A stretch of DNA of 64,000 bases from NCBI GenBank assembly GCA_913060975.1, contig CAJXVC010000001.1, forward strand, positions 310,001 through 374,000, in the 5' to 3' direction. The position numbers and the translations under genes were made by a program. The notes under the pieces are model-generated. The model was not told where the DNA came from and searched no databases. It was given only the letters and a program-made list of their open reading frames with translations. This document shows positions 18,715-26,882 of this stretch, piece after piece (positions within the stretch are counted from its first letter, which is position 1; every line of letters starts with the position of its first letter). The DNA comes from an uncultured Gammaproteobacteria bacterium (GTDB taxonomy: Bacteria; Pseudomonadota; Gammaproteobacteria; Pseudomonadales; Pseudohongiellaceae).

Positions 18715-19484
18715 TGAAACTTTTGCCCTAATGTTTCCCAGAATACGCCCTGCGAAAGCTCTCCTTTCTGCCACTGGCAGTAAGCAATCTTTCTGCCCCA
18801 CTCTTCACGATCACCCAGGTCACGATCATCCCGCCAGCCATGACCGGCGATCTCATAAACCATTGAGCCATCGTTTTCGCAGGTCACCCGCTTTCCCGCC
18901 ATCGCAGCCAATACACCCACGTTGCTGTTGTAAGTGATGACTGAATCACATTGGACTAATGCTTGTTCGAGTGTTCGGCTCTCGCCTTGAAAGGGTTGTT
19001 TCTGTCCGCGCTCAATGGCTGATGGATGCGGTCGGAAAGACCACTGAACGCCCATTGCCGATAATTGTTTGCCGACATCCTTTGCCCATCTGAGCAGATC
19101 GACGCCAACTGTTGCCATGTCGCCTTGAACCTGGCCGATTAATAAAACACCTTCGCCGGTTGATTCAGGCTGCATTTGATCGCGCCAATACTTTTCCCAT
19201 CGATCAGATGGCGCATTGGTGTTACAAAAGTCCGCCTTGCCGTTCAGCCCGTTCCAGCCCAGCGAGAGCCAGTTAAATCTATCTCCGAGATAAGCCCGCT
19301 CCATGACTAAAACGTTATCGCAGTAAAGGAATGGCTCGTTTGCCCTGACACCCCATGTGATAGCGAAATCAGCTTTTGTCCGGGGCTCCACGATCTTTAC
19401 GCCGTGGCGTGACAACCCATCAAGAACAGGCTTGACCCACTCCTGTTGGCGCTGTGATCGCGCCCAGTTTGAACAGGTAATCAT
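18711..19484 (-). CDS. Capsule-type glycosyltransferase-like protein
   Basis: A 257-residue protein. The C-terminal half carries FRPHPSAIERG, then TLEQALVQCDSVITYNSNVGVLAAMAGKRV, the nucleotide-sugar-binding pattern of KpsC/KpsS and related capsule polysaccharide transferases (GT-B fold). The N-terminal half (ITCSNWARSQRQQEWVKPVL, ADFAITWGVR) would be the acceptor domain. ATGA overlaps at both ends show tight coupling to its neighbours. The donor sugar cannot be told. Confidence 0.65.
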   Translation of the reverse strand: MITCSNWARSQRQQEWVKPVLDGLSRHGVKIVEPRTKADFAITWGVRANEPFLYCDNVLVMERAYLGDRFNWLSLGWNGLNGKADFCNTNAPSDRWEKYWRDQMQPESTGEGVLLIGQVQGDMATVGVDLLRWAKDVGKQLSAMGVQWSFRPHPSAIERGQKQPFQGESRTLEQALVQCDSVITYNSNVGVLAAMAGKRVTCENDGSMVYEIAGHGWRDDRDLGDREEWGRKIAYCQWQKGELSQGVFWETLGQKFQ

Positions 19485-20602
19485 GCTGCAGGAAATATCA
19501 GCCGGGTTTCAGGCTGGCCGCCTGCGTTGAATATCTTAGAATTGAACGCGGCATAATGGTTTTGGATCTTGCCTTGCGCTTCTTTCAATTCTGAATCTGA
19601 AAACCGAAGCGGATCAGGAGTACCCCTGCCGTAAAAATGGGTCTTTCCTGATTTGTAAATCATGTCACACCCGGCCAGATGCACTTCTAATTCACACCCA
19701 TCCAGTAATGCTTCGTTGAGCATGTGTGACAGCGCGGAGAAAACTATGGTGGACGGCTTTCTCACCCATAGCGGTCGGTGTATCCAGTTGCCTTCTTTGT
19801 TGGTTGCTCTCGGGTATCCTGGATGATTGTTCGGGATATGGTCTGCCCGGCACTTGCCCTGATAGTCGTTAGGAATAAGCCACAGATGCAAATCATCACC
19901 AGCCACTTCACAGGCATTGTTGACTGCGACAATCTGAAAGCCTTTGTTCAGGTATTTATCACGATTCGATGCCCACCACTGCGGCAGGTAGTCTGCAGAG
20001 CCCAGCAATAGCACCTTGCGAACGGTTTTAACGGATTTATCTGTTCGCCAATACTTGTGAAAGGCTGACTTGTGGCCGATGCTTGCTCTGCCAGCGCGGT
20101 AGATTGAAGGCAGATCAATCACAGGAATAGTTGAGCCTGATTCGATATGAGCCCACTGTAAACAGAGCTGATCCCATTCGCCGGGGCGTTTCTCAACCAT
20201 CTCTACCCAGGCATCCATCAACTGCATAACCTCGGGCGAGCGCCGGATAGACATCACGCCTGAATTCCACATACCGTGCTTTACCGCGTGATAACGGTAG
20301 CGCTGCGCAAACCATCCGGGCTTGAACTGATCAGCCGTGACGATGTGTAAGCGGATTCCATCGTGAGGCTTTAGCAGGTCATCGATTGGCGCCTGAATTC
20401 TTGCGTCAGCATCGAGGAACAAAACCTGCTCATACTTTTTCAGCGCATCCCGAACTACGCGGGACTTCATGGCGCAATTCGCTTCCCAGCCTCCCTGCTC
20501 TTCAATGGCTGTTATCTCGATTTGATAACCAAGCCTTTCAGCCGATTGCCTGAGCGCGGCCGCCTCTTCGGCATAACCTGGTGTGTAGAACGAAATAATC
20601 AC
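19481..20602 (-). CDS. Two-domain protein: GT-A glycosyltransferase plus MptE-like domain
   Basis: Start placed at GTG 20602, which overlaps the previous TGA and opens VIISFYTPGY; an upstream ATG at 20674 would run 76 bp into the preceding gene. Residues about 1-200 look like a GT-A nucleotide-diphosphosugar transferase with a DAD motif (FLDADARI, Asp64/Asp66) and WNSGVMSIRRS. Residues about 220-373 (VLLLGSADYLP, VAVNNACEV, VHLAGCDMI, GRGTPD) form a second domain resembling the 18244-18714 protein. Probably synthesises and transfers a sugar; the acceptor is unknown. Confidence 0.65.
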   Translation of the reverse strand: MIISFYTPGYAEEAAALRQSAERLGYQIEITAIEEQGGWEANCAMKSRVVRDALKKYEQVLFLDADARIQAPIDDLLKPHDGIRLHIVTADQFKPGWFAQRYRYHAVKHGMWNSGVMSIRRSPEVMQLMDAWVEMVEKRPGEWDQLCLQWAHIESGSTIPVIDLPSIYRAGRASIGHKSAFHKYWRTDKSVKTVRKVLLLGSADYLPQWWASNRDKYLNKGFQIVAVNNACEVAGDDLHLWLIPNDYQGKCRADHIPNNHPGYPRATNKEGNWIHRPLWVRKPSTIVFSALSHMLNEALLDGCELEVHLAGCDMIYKSGKTHFYGRGTPDPLRFSDSELKEAQGKIQNHYAAFNSKIFNAGGQPETRLIFPAA

Positions 20603-21072
20603 AGCAGGTCTTTCAGGAAGTCCAGTTTCATGGTGTTGCTTACAACCGTTGTCCACGGTGCGTAGCGCTTCCACTCAACCCGGTATTTAAAATCCTTCAA
20701 TGCCGGCTCATAGCCATAGAGTCGATGTTCTGAGTCATGGCAGACAATCAGGTCGGCTTTATTGGCTAATGCGCGAACACACTTGGCGCGATCTGCGGCC
20801 GGGGCATGATCAACCAGAGCAACAGACCATTTGCGATTCAGGTGGTCTGCAGGTTTACCCAGAATGACTGAATGAGTACCGCAGTCGTACTGCTTGAATC
20901 GTGAAATCCATTCCTTATTGCTTTCAACGCTGACCAGATCCCGGTCAAAGCAAAGCGCATGCAGTATGGGTGTTGAATACAGGCCGCAGCCCAATTCCAG
21001 TACAGCCCCGTCAGTGGCCGCGACACAGCGGGCCAACAACGGCAAGTGGGTGCCGTAGGCGTCAATTTTCAT
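20599..21072 (-). CDS. SAM-dependent methyltransferase-like protein
   Basis: A 157-residue protein with a class I methyltransferase nucleotide site: VLELGCGLYSTP (about 24-35), acidic end of strand 2 (LVSVESNKEW), and VALVDHAPA in place of the usual catalytic loop region. It is short and lacks an obvious substrate domain. It is second in the cassette and overlaps the next gene's start. Related small proteins occur in phage glycan loci; methylation of a sugar is inferred. Confidence 0.65.
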   Translation of the reverse strand: MKIDAYGTHLPLLARCVAATDGAVLELGCGLYSTPILHALCFDRDLVSVESNKEWISRFKQYDCGTHSVILGKPADHLNRKWSVALVDHAPAADRAKCVRALANKADLIVCHDSEHRLYGYEPALKDFKYRVEWKRYAPWTTVVSNTMKLDFLKDLL

Positions 21073-21081
21073 AATGTGATC

Positions 21082-21645
21082 CTAGATTTTGTCGCGGATG
21101 TAGAAGTCGCCCGCGTAGATGTCTCGAACTATTTTCCGTAGTTCGTCGGTGTAAAAATCTTCAACGTTCAGGCCGGTCTTTCTGTCGTGGCTCAGCTTTG
21201 GCAGCCAGTCGTACTGCTCCATTAAGGCCTCCCACACCTCACCAATCTGGCCCAATCGATAGATGGTGAAGTCAGGGCGATAAAACTGTGCCTGAGGGAT
21301 AGTGTGGACGTTGAAGGCGTGTAGCTTTGGCAGTAATCGAACAAATCCCGCAAAGTCGCCGACCGGGAAGCCCAATGCAATTAGGTTTTTCTGACCTATC
21401 GTGTCATCCGGTGTTTTCAGCTTATCCGCCCATGCCGACAATGTTCTGGCATAGGGGTCGCGGATAAATGAAATAGTCCCTTCTGGCGCTTCGGAAGGGT
21501 TGCAGAGATTAAGACTTGCAAAATCGCCAGCGACACTGAGCAAGGCATTGGAAATGCTCGTGGTGCCACACTTTGTTACCCGGCTGATCGATAACCCTTT
21601 GTACCGAACAACACAGTTCAGATTTACAACAGCATCTGACCTCAT
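21082..21645 (-). CDS. Sulfotransferase-family protein
   Basis: A 187-residue protein with the two PAPS-binding signatures of carbohydrate sulfotransferases: the 5'-phosphosulfate loop RVTKCGTTSI (22-31) and the 3'-phosphate motif FIRDPYARTLSAW (60-72). The rest (AFNVHTIPQAQFY, FTIYRLGQIGEVWEAL) follows the Sulfotransfer_2 layout. It starts 2 bp after the tail terminator gene, so it is translationally coupled to the structural operon. A sulfotransferase gene inside a phage tail module is unusual. Confidence 0.7.
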   Translation of the reverse strand: MRSDAVVNLNCVVRYKGLSISRVTKCGTTSISNALLSVAGDFASLNLCNPSEAPEGTISFIRDPYARTLSAWADKLKTPDDTIGQKNLIALGFPVGDFAGFVRLLPKLHAFNVHTIPQAQFYRPDFTIYRLGQIGEVWEALMEQYDWLPKLSHDRKTGLNVEDFYTDELRKIVRDIYAGDFYIRDKI

Positions 21646-21647
21646 TG

Positions 21648-22055
21648 TTATCGCGTGGCTCGCCAGTAGATTGTCACGGGAATCATTAGCCAGGGATCAT
21701 CTTGAATCGGGCCTGTTATCTCCGGCGCCCTGTCTGTTCTGGCAACGTTAAATGTCGTGCCTTTGGGAAATGCCGTTGCAATCAGTTCGGCAACTGCTTG
21801 CGCGGCTGACTGGCCTGATCCTGCTGGTGCATTGACAATAATGCGAAAAAATCCACGCTCAATGCTCGGGCCTGAATCGCTCATGCCGTAGTTTTCATTG
21901 CCGTTCCAGAAGGTGCGGAAATCCAGCCACATTCCTTCGCTGGGTGGGTCAAAATTCAAATTGGGGTAGGCAACAGGTAATGCCGGTGATAGCCCGGCCG
22001 CAAAGGTTGTTACCAGTGGCGCAAAGGCGTTGTAAATGTCGGTGGTCAAACTCAT
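21648..22055 (-). CDS. Tail terminator-like protein (DUF4128-like)
   Basis: Start chosen at MSLTTDIYNAF, whose ATG overlaps the upstream TGA. The 135-residue product (PNLNFDPPSEGMWLDFRTF, SIERGFFRIIVNAPAGSGQ, AELIATAFPKGTTF, DPWLMIPVTIYWRA) fits small tail-completion proteins that cap the tail tube at the neck. Position between the gp10-like neck gene and the tail tube gene agrees. Confidence 0.65.
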   Translation of the reverse strand: MSLTTDIYNAFAPLVTTFAAGLSPALPVAYPNLNFDPPSEGMWLDFRTFWNGNENYGMSDSGPSIERGFFRIIVNAPAGSGQSAAQAVAELIATAFPKGTTFNVARTDRAPEITGPIQDDPWLMIPVTIYWRATR

Positions 22056-22462
22056 CTGATTGTAGCCTTCGCCTCTATGGTTGCCATTCTCACGAACTGC
22101 GGCCACTTCTGGGCAGCGGCATCGCGGAAGCCGTTCTTTGCGTTTTGTACTCTGGAATAGTTGGCTGACCAGCCAAGGGTTATTGAATCGCCGATCTGGG
22201 CTTGAGCAATGACCAGCAACACATCATCGGAATTGCCTGCCGGGTCAAATCTTGCGTCGCTTGGGCCGTAGACATCGCCATTTAGTGCAGCGCCAAACGA
22301 GTTTTGTAGAAAGCCGGTATCCTTCGGCAGTCGTCCGCCTTTGGTAGCGTCAGTATTGGCCTCAATAGCCATGTTCTGAACAGCGGTTTTGAATATGGCG
22401 TCAAGTCTGTTGCTGGATTGTCTGGCCCACGCTTCGACTTGCGCACTGAAGCTTTTTGGCAT
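22052..22462 (-). CDS. Neck protein, HK97 gp10-like
   Basis: A 136-residue protein with FKTAVQNMAIEANTDATKGGRLPKDTGFLQNSF and a C-terminal WSANYSRVQN...FVRMATIEAKA, the layout of HK97 gp10-like head-tail joining proteins. It follows the inserted HNH cassette and its terminator, so it needs a local promoter or antitermination. Confidence 0.65.
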   Translation of the reverse strand: MPKSFSAQVEAWARQSSNRLDAIFKTAVQNMAIEANTDATKGGRLPKDTGFLQNSFGAALNGDVYGPSDARFDPAGNSDDVLLVIAQAQIGDSITLGWSANYSRVQNAKNGFRDAAAQKWPQFVRMATIEAKATIR

Positions 22463-22473
22463 ATTTCACTCAC

Positions 22474-22498
22474 AAAAAAGCCCGCACTTGGCGGGCTT
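22474..22498 (-). terminator. Terminator of the HNH cassette
   Basis: On the minus strand AGCCCGC pairs with GCGGGCT around a 5-nt loop (plus 22480-22486 with 22492-22498) and runs into TTTTTT (plus 22474-22479). It sits between the HNH gene and the gp10-like gene. Confidence 0.8.
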
Positions 22499-22528
22499 GG
22501 TTGGCTTGGTTGGCTTTAATTGCTTGCT

Positions 22529-23026
22529 TTAGTCTAGCCAGCCCCACCCTTGACGAAGAATGATCTTGCAGACTTGCTGGGGAGATATTGAAAACATCTT
22601 GCCAATTTCTCTGTAAGATTTAACACCTTTCAAGGAGCGAATTCTAACAACCTCGGATCTTTTTAGTTTTGAGGTCGGCTGCTTCGAACCTCTTAACTGA
22701 GTTCCGTGCTCAGTTTTTTGATGGTTGTTTTCTGATTTTGATGCCCAGCAGAGATGGCGAGGGTTTACGCACCCGCTATCTCCCCTGCCGCACAAATGCG
22801 CCGCCTCATGGTCGGGTGTAGGGGGTTTTCCATGAATTAGCTCGCACATTACTCTGTGTGCGTTTTTATACCCTCCAGCCCATTTGCAGTTTCCGTAACC
22901 AGCCTTGTTTTTAGCAAAAGGCCACTCAAGACAGGAGTCGCCATCATGCGCCTTGTTATTGAGCAGCCATTTTTTTATTTCCCCAGGCTTTGCTCTGGGC
23001 TTTTTGTGTAGAATGGTTTTAGCCAT
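22529..23026 (-). CDS. HNH endonuclease (inserted homing-type)
   Basis: Start at MAKTILHKK, preceded by AAGGAGGAAAGC. The 165-residue product has a zinc HNH core: CLEWPFAKNKAGYG, HRVMCELIHGKP, HEAAHLCGRGDSGCVNPRHLCWAS, then a C-terminal helix-turn-helix (SKLKRSEVVRIRSLKG, REIGKMFSISPQQVCKII). It lies between the minor head and neck genes with its own leader hairpin (23057-23091) and terminator, and a 12-bp direct repeat on each side (22499-22510, 23043-23054). It interrupts an otherwise compact structural operon. Confidence 0.8.
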   Translation of the reverse strand: MAKTILHKKPRAKPGEIKKWLLNNKAHDGDSCLEWPFAKNKAGYGNCKWAGGYKNAHRVMCELIHGKPPTPDHEAAHLCGRGDSGCVNPRHLCWASKSENNHQKTEHGTQLRGSKQPTSKLKRSEVVRIRSLKGVKSYREIGKMFSISPQQVCKIILRQGWGWLD

Positions 23027-23101
23027 GCTTTCCTCCTTGTTAGGTTGGCTTGGTGAGGGCCGATCTGGTGTTGGTAGCACCCTTTCGGCCCGATTATTAT
23101 A

Positions 23102-24112
23102 TCACGCCGCCCTTCTGGCGGCCTGCTCAATGAAATTATATCTTTGGATTCTAAAACACCTGCAATTCAACAAATCTTCTGGGCCCGCGCCTAGACTTGT
23201 ATCGCCGGGAAACATCATTCTGGCCCCGGTAGATGAGACAAACGGTTCGCCCTGCATTCGCTTCTGGCCGTCCATGAATAAGTGTGAATCACGAGTCCTG
23301 TCATCAGAAGTCGCATCCCATTCGCCTTCCATCAAATCAGAGCTGATAACTCCCTCATCAATGGCCTGCAAAACCGCCTCATCGCGTCCGGCATTCAATG
23401 CGCCAATGCTTTCTGTTCTGGCTATGGCATCCCCACGGGTCTTTAGTAACCGGTCAGCATAGCGACCAGTGAGCCGGTCAACGTCTTTGGTTGAAACGGG
23501 CCTGCCCTGCTCGATGGCGCGATTAACAATGCCGTCAAAGCGTCTGTCACGGCGGGTGCGGTTGAAATACTGGCGCATCTGCCGCTTGTCGCCACTCAGA
23601 AGCTGTTCGCGAGCGTTGGCGACGTACTCGGCCTGAGTTTCAGACAAGCCGATAATCCCGCCTGTGCGCCGCCCTGTTGAGCCCATCCGACCGACAATAT
23701 CAAGCGCGGTCTGTCGTGGGTTTCTGCCCAGGCGCATGTTTGATTCAAGCGTGATCTGTATGCCTTGACGCTGGCTTTCGGTGATTCTTGTCACCAAGCT
23801 GCTTGATTGATTGCGAAGCCAGTTTTCTGCGCGGGTGTTGCGAATATCGAATGTGATTCGTGCTTCAGGGGCTTCAAACTGACCGCCGCGAAGGTAAGCA
23901 GTGCGTATCGCTTCATTCACGCCGGTTAACGCGCCAGCCCCTACACCGATATCCCGCAAGGCATCTGCTATGGCTGCCGACTCAATTGCTCGCTCAATCT
24001 CAGCAATAGTGGCAACCCCAACAGCGATGCGCACGTACTCAAGGAATTCGCGCTCAATGGGATTAGCGACGTCATCGAGTAGTTGCAGGTATTGTCTGCG
24101 GGAGTTTGGCAT
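23102..24112 (-). CDS. Minor head protein, SPP1 gp7/Mu F-like
   Basis: A 336-residue protein. The C-terminal block TRDSHLFMDGQ, FPGDTSLGAGPEDLLNCRC is the conserved end of the phage Mu F-like head morphogenesis domain; upstream there are many Arg-rich helices (RMGSTGRRTGG, ARTESIGALNAGRDEAV). Such proteins bind the portal and enter the virion. In many phages the gene follows the portal; here it follows the capsid block. Confidence 0.8.
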   Translation of the reverse strand: MPNSRRQYLQLLDDVANPIEREFLEYVRIAVGVATIAEIERAIESAAIADALRDIGVGAGALTGVNEAIRTAYLRGGQFEAPEARITFDIRNTRAENWLRNQSSSLVTRITESQRQGIQITLESNMRLGRNPRQTALDIVGRMGSTGRRTGGIIGLSETQAEYVANAREQLLSGDKRQMRQYFNRTRRDRRFDGIVNRAIEQGRPVSTKDVDRLTGRYADRLLKTRGDAIARTESIGALNAGRDEAVLQAIDEGVISSDLMEGEWDATSDDRTRDSHLFMDGQKRMQGEPFVSSTGARMMFPGDTSLGAGPEDLLNCRCFRIQRYNFIEQAARRAA

Positions 24113-24120
24113 TGACTTGG

Positions 24121-24486
24121 TTACTTCCGGGCCAGAAACGTATACATGACGACAGTCCCGCCAACTCGAACAGGTTCAAGATCAACAAAGCTATAAGCCA
24201 CGCCGTCATCAAGCTCGATCTCATCGGCCATAGTCGGAACAACATCAATATCAGGGGATAAAAGCCCCGCTCTGTCGCCGACCTTTACCAGAGATTCTGG
24301 GCGATTGGACAGGTTGAGTTTGTCATCGACAATCCAGCATTCGTGCTTGGCTGGCACTCCCGGTTGCGGGTCGTGCTCTGGGCCTGTAGGCGCTCCCTCT
24401 CTTACGATATAACCGGAATACCCATTCTCAGGGTTTTCAATCTGGCGCTTCGCTAGAGCGTAGAATCGTTCGGCTTTTGTCGGCAT
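24121..24486 (-). CDS. Neck/head-completion protein, hypothetical
   Basis: A 121-residue protein (ERFYALAKRQIENPENGYSG, HECWIVDDKLNLSN, DGVAYSFVDLEPVRVGGTVVMY) between the DnaT-like connector and the minor head gene. Its size, position and beta-strand pattern suggest a head-tail joining (stopper-like) protein, but I do not recognise a family with certainty. Confidence 0.5.
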   Translation of the reverse strand: MPTKAERFYALAKRQIENPENGYSGYIVREGAPTGPEHDPQPGVPAKHECWIVDDKLNLSNRPESLVKVGDRAGLLSPDIDVVPTMADEIELDDGVAYSFVDLEPVRVGGTVVMYTFLARK

Positions 24487-24491
24487 TATCT

Positions 24492-25025
24492 TTAAACAAC
24501 TCTCACGGCCGGGTAGTCGTAACGAGCAACCAAAACAGGCGCAATGATTTCGTCAATCTCGGGAATGATTGGCCGGTTCGGTGTTTCCACGCCTTTCGGC
24601 ATGCTCATTTTGGCGGTGTCTGAATACTGCACCTCAATCGGGCCGACTTTCTCTTTTGTGACCTGTTCGGTCATGGTGTAGTCAGGAGAAAGACTGCCGG
24701 GGCTTGCCGCTTCTCGCAGCGCAGCTTCATACGTGGCCTTCTCGACCTCTGTCGGCGTTGTGCCGTCAGTGATGGCTAAACCTTCATAGTCGGTCGCGTC
24801 GTCGCGGGGCCACTCTCTGTCCTGGCTGCGGCCTCCGGTTTTCGTGCCACTGAACATTGACACCCACCGGCCAGACTTCAGGTGTTCACGGTAGCGCTGA
24901 TCAACATAATCAGAGCCACGAGTAAGCGCGGCTTCCTGCTGGGCCGGGGTATAGCCAGTCCATGCAGAATTACCACGGGCGTCATGGTAAACACCCGCGT
25001 CAGTGAGTGTGCCGTAATAAGCCAT
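24492..25025 (-). CDS. Head-tail adaptor, DnaT-like family
   Basis: A 177-residue protein with GSDYVDQRYREHLKSGRWVSMFSGTK, QDREWPRDDATDYEG and TEVEKATYEAALREA, the signature of the phage 'DnaT-like ssDNA-binding' / head-tail adaptor family. Despite that name the family sits in neck modules and likely joins the portal ring. It overlaps the preceding gene by one base. Confidence 0.6.
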   Translation of the reverse strand: MAYYGTLTDAGVYHDARGNSAWTGYTPAQQEAALTRGSDYVDQRYREHLKSGRWVSMFSGTKTGGRSQDREWPRDDATDYEGLAITDGTTPTEVEKATYEAALREAASPGSLSPDYTMTEQVTKEKVGPIEVQYSDTAKMSMPKGVETPNRPIIPEIDEIIAPVLVARYDYPAVRVV

Positions 25026-25441
25026 TATTCAGACTTCGCTTCATCCAATAGTTCGCGCAGCTTTTCAATGCTGGTGCGACGGTCGCGGTTGACGCCGAAG
25101 GTTTTCAGCTCGGCAATGATTTCGTCCTTCTCATCCATCTCAGATGAATCGTCAGACTCTTCTTGCTCGGCTTGGTCTTCGGGCTCTGATTCGCTCGCCT
25201 CAGTAGCAGGCTCATCGGTTTCAGATTCAGTGTATTCCTGCTCTACCACTGCGGCAGGCTCTGAATCATCATCGGCACGACTAACTGTTAGAAACCCTTT
25301 CTCAACCCAGCCAGCAATAACCTTGTTGTCTGCCAGCTCATCCCAATTGAAGCAGTTGATTGATTCGCCAGCCTCAAGCAGTGGGTTGCCGGGAATACCA
25401 AGCGGCGATCTGCCTGTGTTTGTCAGTTTGACTTTGTTCAT
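25025..25441 (-). CDS. Acidic virion-module protein, hypothetical
   Basis: Start at MNKVKLTNTGRSPLGIPG. The 138-residue product has a folded N-terminal part (about 1-65, LGIPGNPLLEAGESINCFNWDEL, VIAGWVEKGFLTV). A highly acidic Glu/Asp/Ser stretch (70-110) follows, then a helical tail (IEKLRELLDEAK). Position after the major capsid gene suggests a capsid-associated or head-fibre role. Confidence 0.5.
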   Translation of the reverse strand: MNKVKLTNTGRSPLGIPGNPLLEAGESINCFNWDELADNKVIAGWVEKGFLTVSRADDDSEPAAVVEQEYTESETDEPATEASESEPEDQAEQEESDDSSEMDEKDEIIAELKTFGVNRDRRTSIEKLRELLDEAKSE

Positions 25442-25492
25442 TGTGTGATCCTCGAATAAGTAAGGCGGGTGATCCAAGCCCGCCAAAAGGGT

Positions 25493-26422
25493 TTAAATGC
25501 CTTCGATGTAAGCAACTTCTTTCGGAAGTCGAATGTCGAGGCCTCCCAGACGGAACACGCCAGGCACCTTCCATGACAGACCATCCCATCCCGCAAGTTG
25601 CGTTAGGAATCGGTGAGGCATTGGGATATGCAGTTTTAGCACTTCCGGTGCGCGTCGATAGCAAACCATACGGGGTTCGCCAGAGCCGCCTAGGGAATCC
25701 AGACCGCGAATACCGCGAATCGTCAAAGGGTTCCCGGTTGTGGCGGTATATACGTTGTTGCGTCGCAGATAGCTCAGAACAGTTTCATTGCTGTCTGTTA
25801 GTCGCTTGGTGCTGATCAAATGGAATCGAGACCAAGGCAGCAACAGGGTGTCGGCCATAGCAACCGTGTTGGTTGCCGTGACATGAACGTATGCCAGTCC
25901 GTCATTGATATCCTGCAAAATCTGGTCTGGAGTTTTATTTGTCCATGTGCCGTTTGTCGATGCTACGGTGGGAACCGCAGAGTGATTCAGCAGGCCCTCA
26001 AAGCCTTTTTCTGTGTCACCGTTCATCGCAACGCCGTCAACATGCTCTTCATAAGCACGGCGGGCAGCCATCGCGTCATCGGCTGGCAAATTGTGGCCCA
26101 GCATTTGAGCCTGCATGATTTCTTCCCAGCCGTGAGAATAACCAATGCCTGCCATGTGAACGGCAGTCGAGTGTTTGGTTTTTTCCGTGCCGGCTAAAGG
26201 GACATCATCGGCATTGCCGTTGATCCATCGAGCAGAGCCGAACTTGTCAGAACTGTAGTACTCAACAGTTTTGGCGAATGGGTGGGCTGTAGTATCAACC
26301 GGAATCAGGTTCTGATACTGGATATCAGCGTACCGGATCTGGTAGACCTGCGTCTCCACATGCGCGGTTTGCGATGTTACAAATCCGGCTGCGGCCTGTG
26401 CGTCAAATTGACTAACTTTCAT
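25493..26422 (-). CDS. Major capsid protein (DUF2184)
   Basis: A 309-residue protein matching the DUF2184 capsid family: IRYADIQYQNLIPVDTTA, AVHMAGIGYSHGWEEI, RRAYEEHVDGVAMNGD, GFEGLLNHSAVP, and the C-terminal LTQLAGWDGLSWKVPGVFRLGGLDIRLP. It has the HK97-fold order of elements and follows the cement gene. No N-terminal delta domain is seen; a separate scaffold is encoded at 26882-27439. Confidence 0.85.
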   Translation of the reverse strand: MKVSQFDAQAAAGFVTSQTAHVETQVYQIRYADIQYQNLIPVDTTAHPFAKTVEYYSSDKFGSARWINGNADDVPLAGTEKTKHSTAVHMAGIGYSHGWEEIMQAQMLGHNLPADDAMAARRAYEEHVDGVAMNGDTEKGFEGLLNHSAVPTVASTNGTWTNKTPDQILQDINDGLAYVHVTATNTVAMADTLLLPWSRFHLISTKRLTDSNETVLSYLRRNNVYTATTGNPLTIRGIRGLDSLGGSGEPRMVCYRRAPEVLKLHIPMPHRFLTQLAGWDGLSWKVPGVFRLGGLDIRLPKEVAYIEGI

Positions 26423-26432
26423 GATTTACTCC

Positions 26433-26882
26433 TTAACCGAGCCGAACGATGGCCAAAGCCTCGCCGGTAGTTGATGTGTCCCATCGAGCGCCAGCAATCT
26501 GAACGGCGGACGATGCGCTTGTTTTGGCGAATGCGCCAGTGGCAGGAATCACGTACACCGGATCGCCTGCGTTAACTGCAACGCTTGCCATCACCCATAC
26601 TGGGCCCTTGGTGATTAGTCGTGCAGCCTCATACTGCGCAAACTTGTTGGGCGTGTTCGGGTCTACAGAGCGTTCACGGCAGGTGATGCCAAGAATAGCT
26701 GTATCACCTGAGCCGAATGCGGTGCACTCGTTGTCCTCTGTGCCTTGCGCGGCTGCAATTCCAAACCCAATACCGGCAGAGTCTTCAACAGTTCGACTGA
26801 TGAGGGTTGCGTCTATCAGGTTTGCAATTTGACCGGCGACGGCTGCATTCATCGTGGATGAATAGGTGCTTTGAACAGTCAT
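26433..26882 (-). CDS. Structural cement protein, Gp24-like
   Basis: A 149-residue protein with GFGIAAAQGTEDNECTAF, AILGITCRERSVDPN, YEAARLITKGPVWVMASVAVNAGDPVYVI, the pattern of DUF2190/Gp24-like capsid cement proteins that sit on the outside of the shell. It lies between the scaffold and capsid genes. Confidence 0.75.
   Translation of the reverse strand: MTVQSTYSSTMNAAVAGQIANLIDATLISRTVEDSAGIGFGIAAAQGTEDNECTAFGSGDTAILGITCRERSVDPNTPNKFAQYEAARLITKGPVWVMASVAVNAGDPVYVIPATGAFAKTSASSAVQIAGARWDTSTTGEALAIVRLG

Noticed and set aside
23102..24112. Mu-like transposable phage, because of the Mu F-like head protein
   Set aside because: The phage has a tyrosine integrase, tRNA attachment site and no transposase; the F-like domain is widespread in siphophages.
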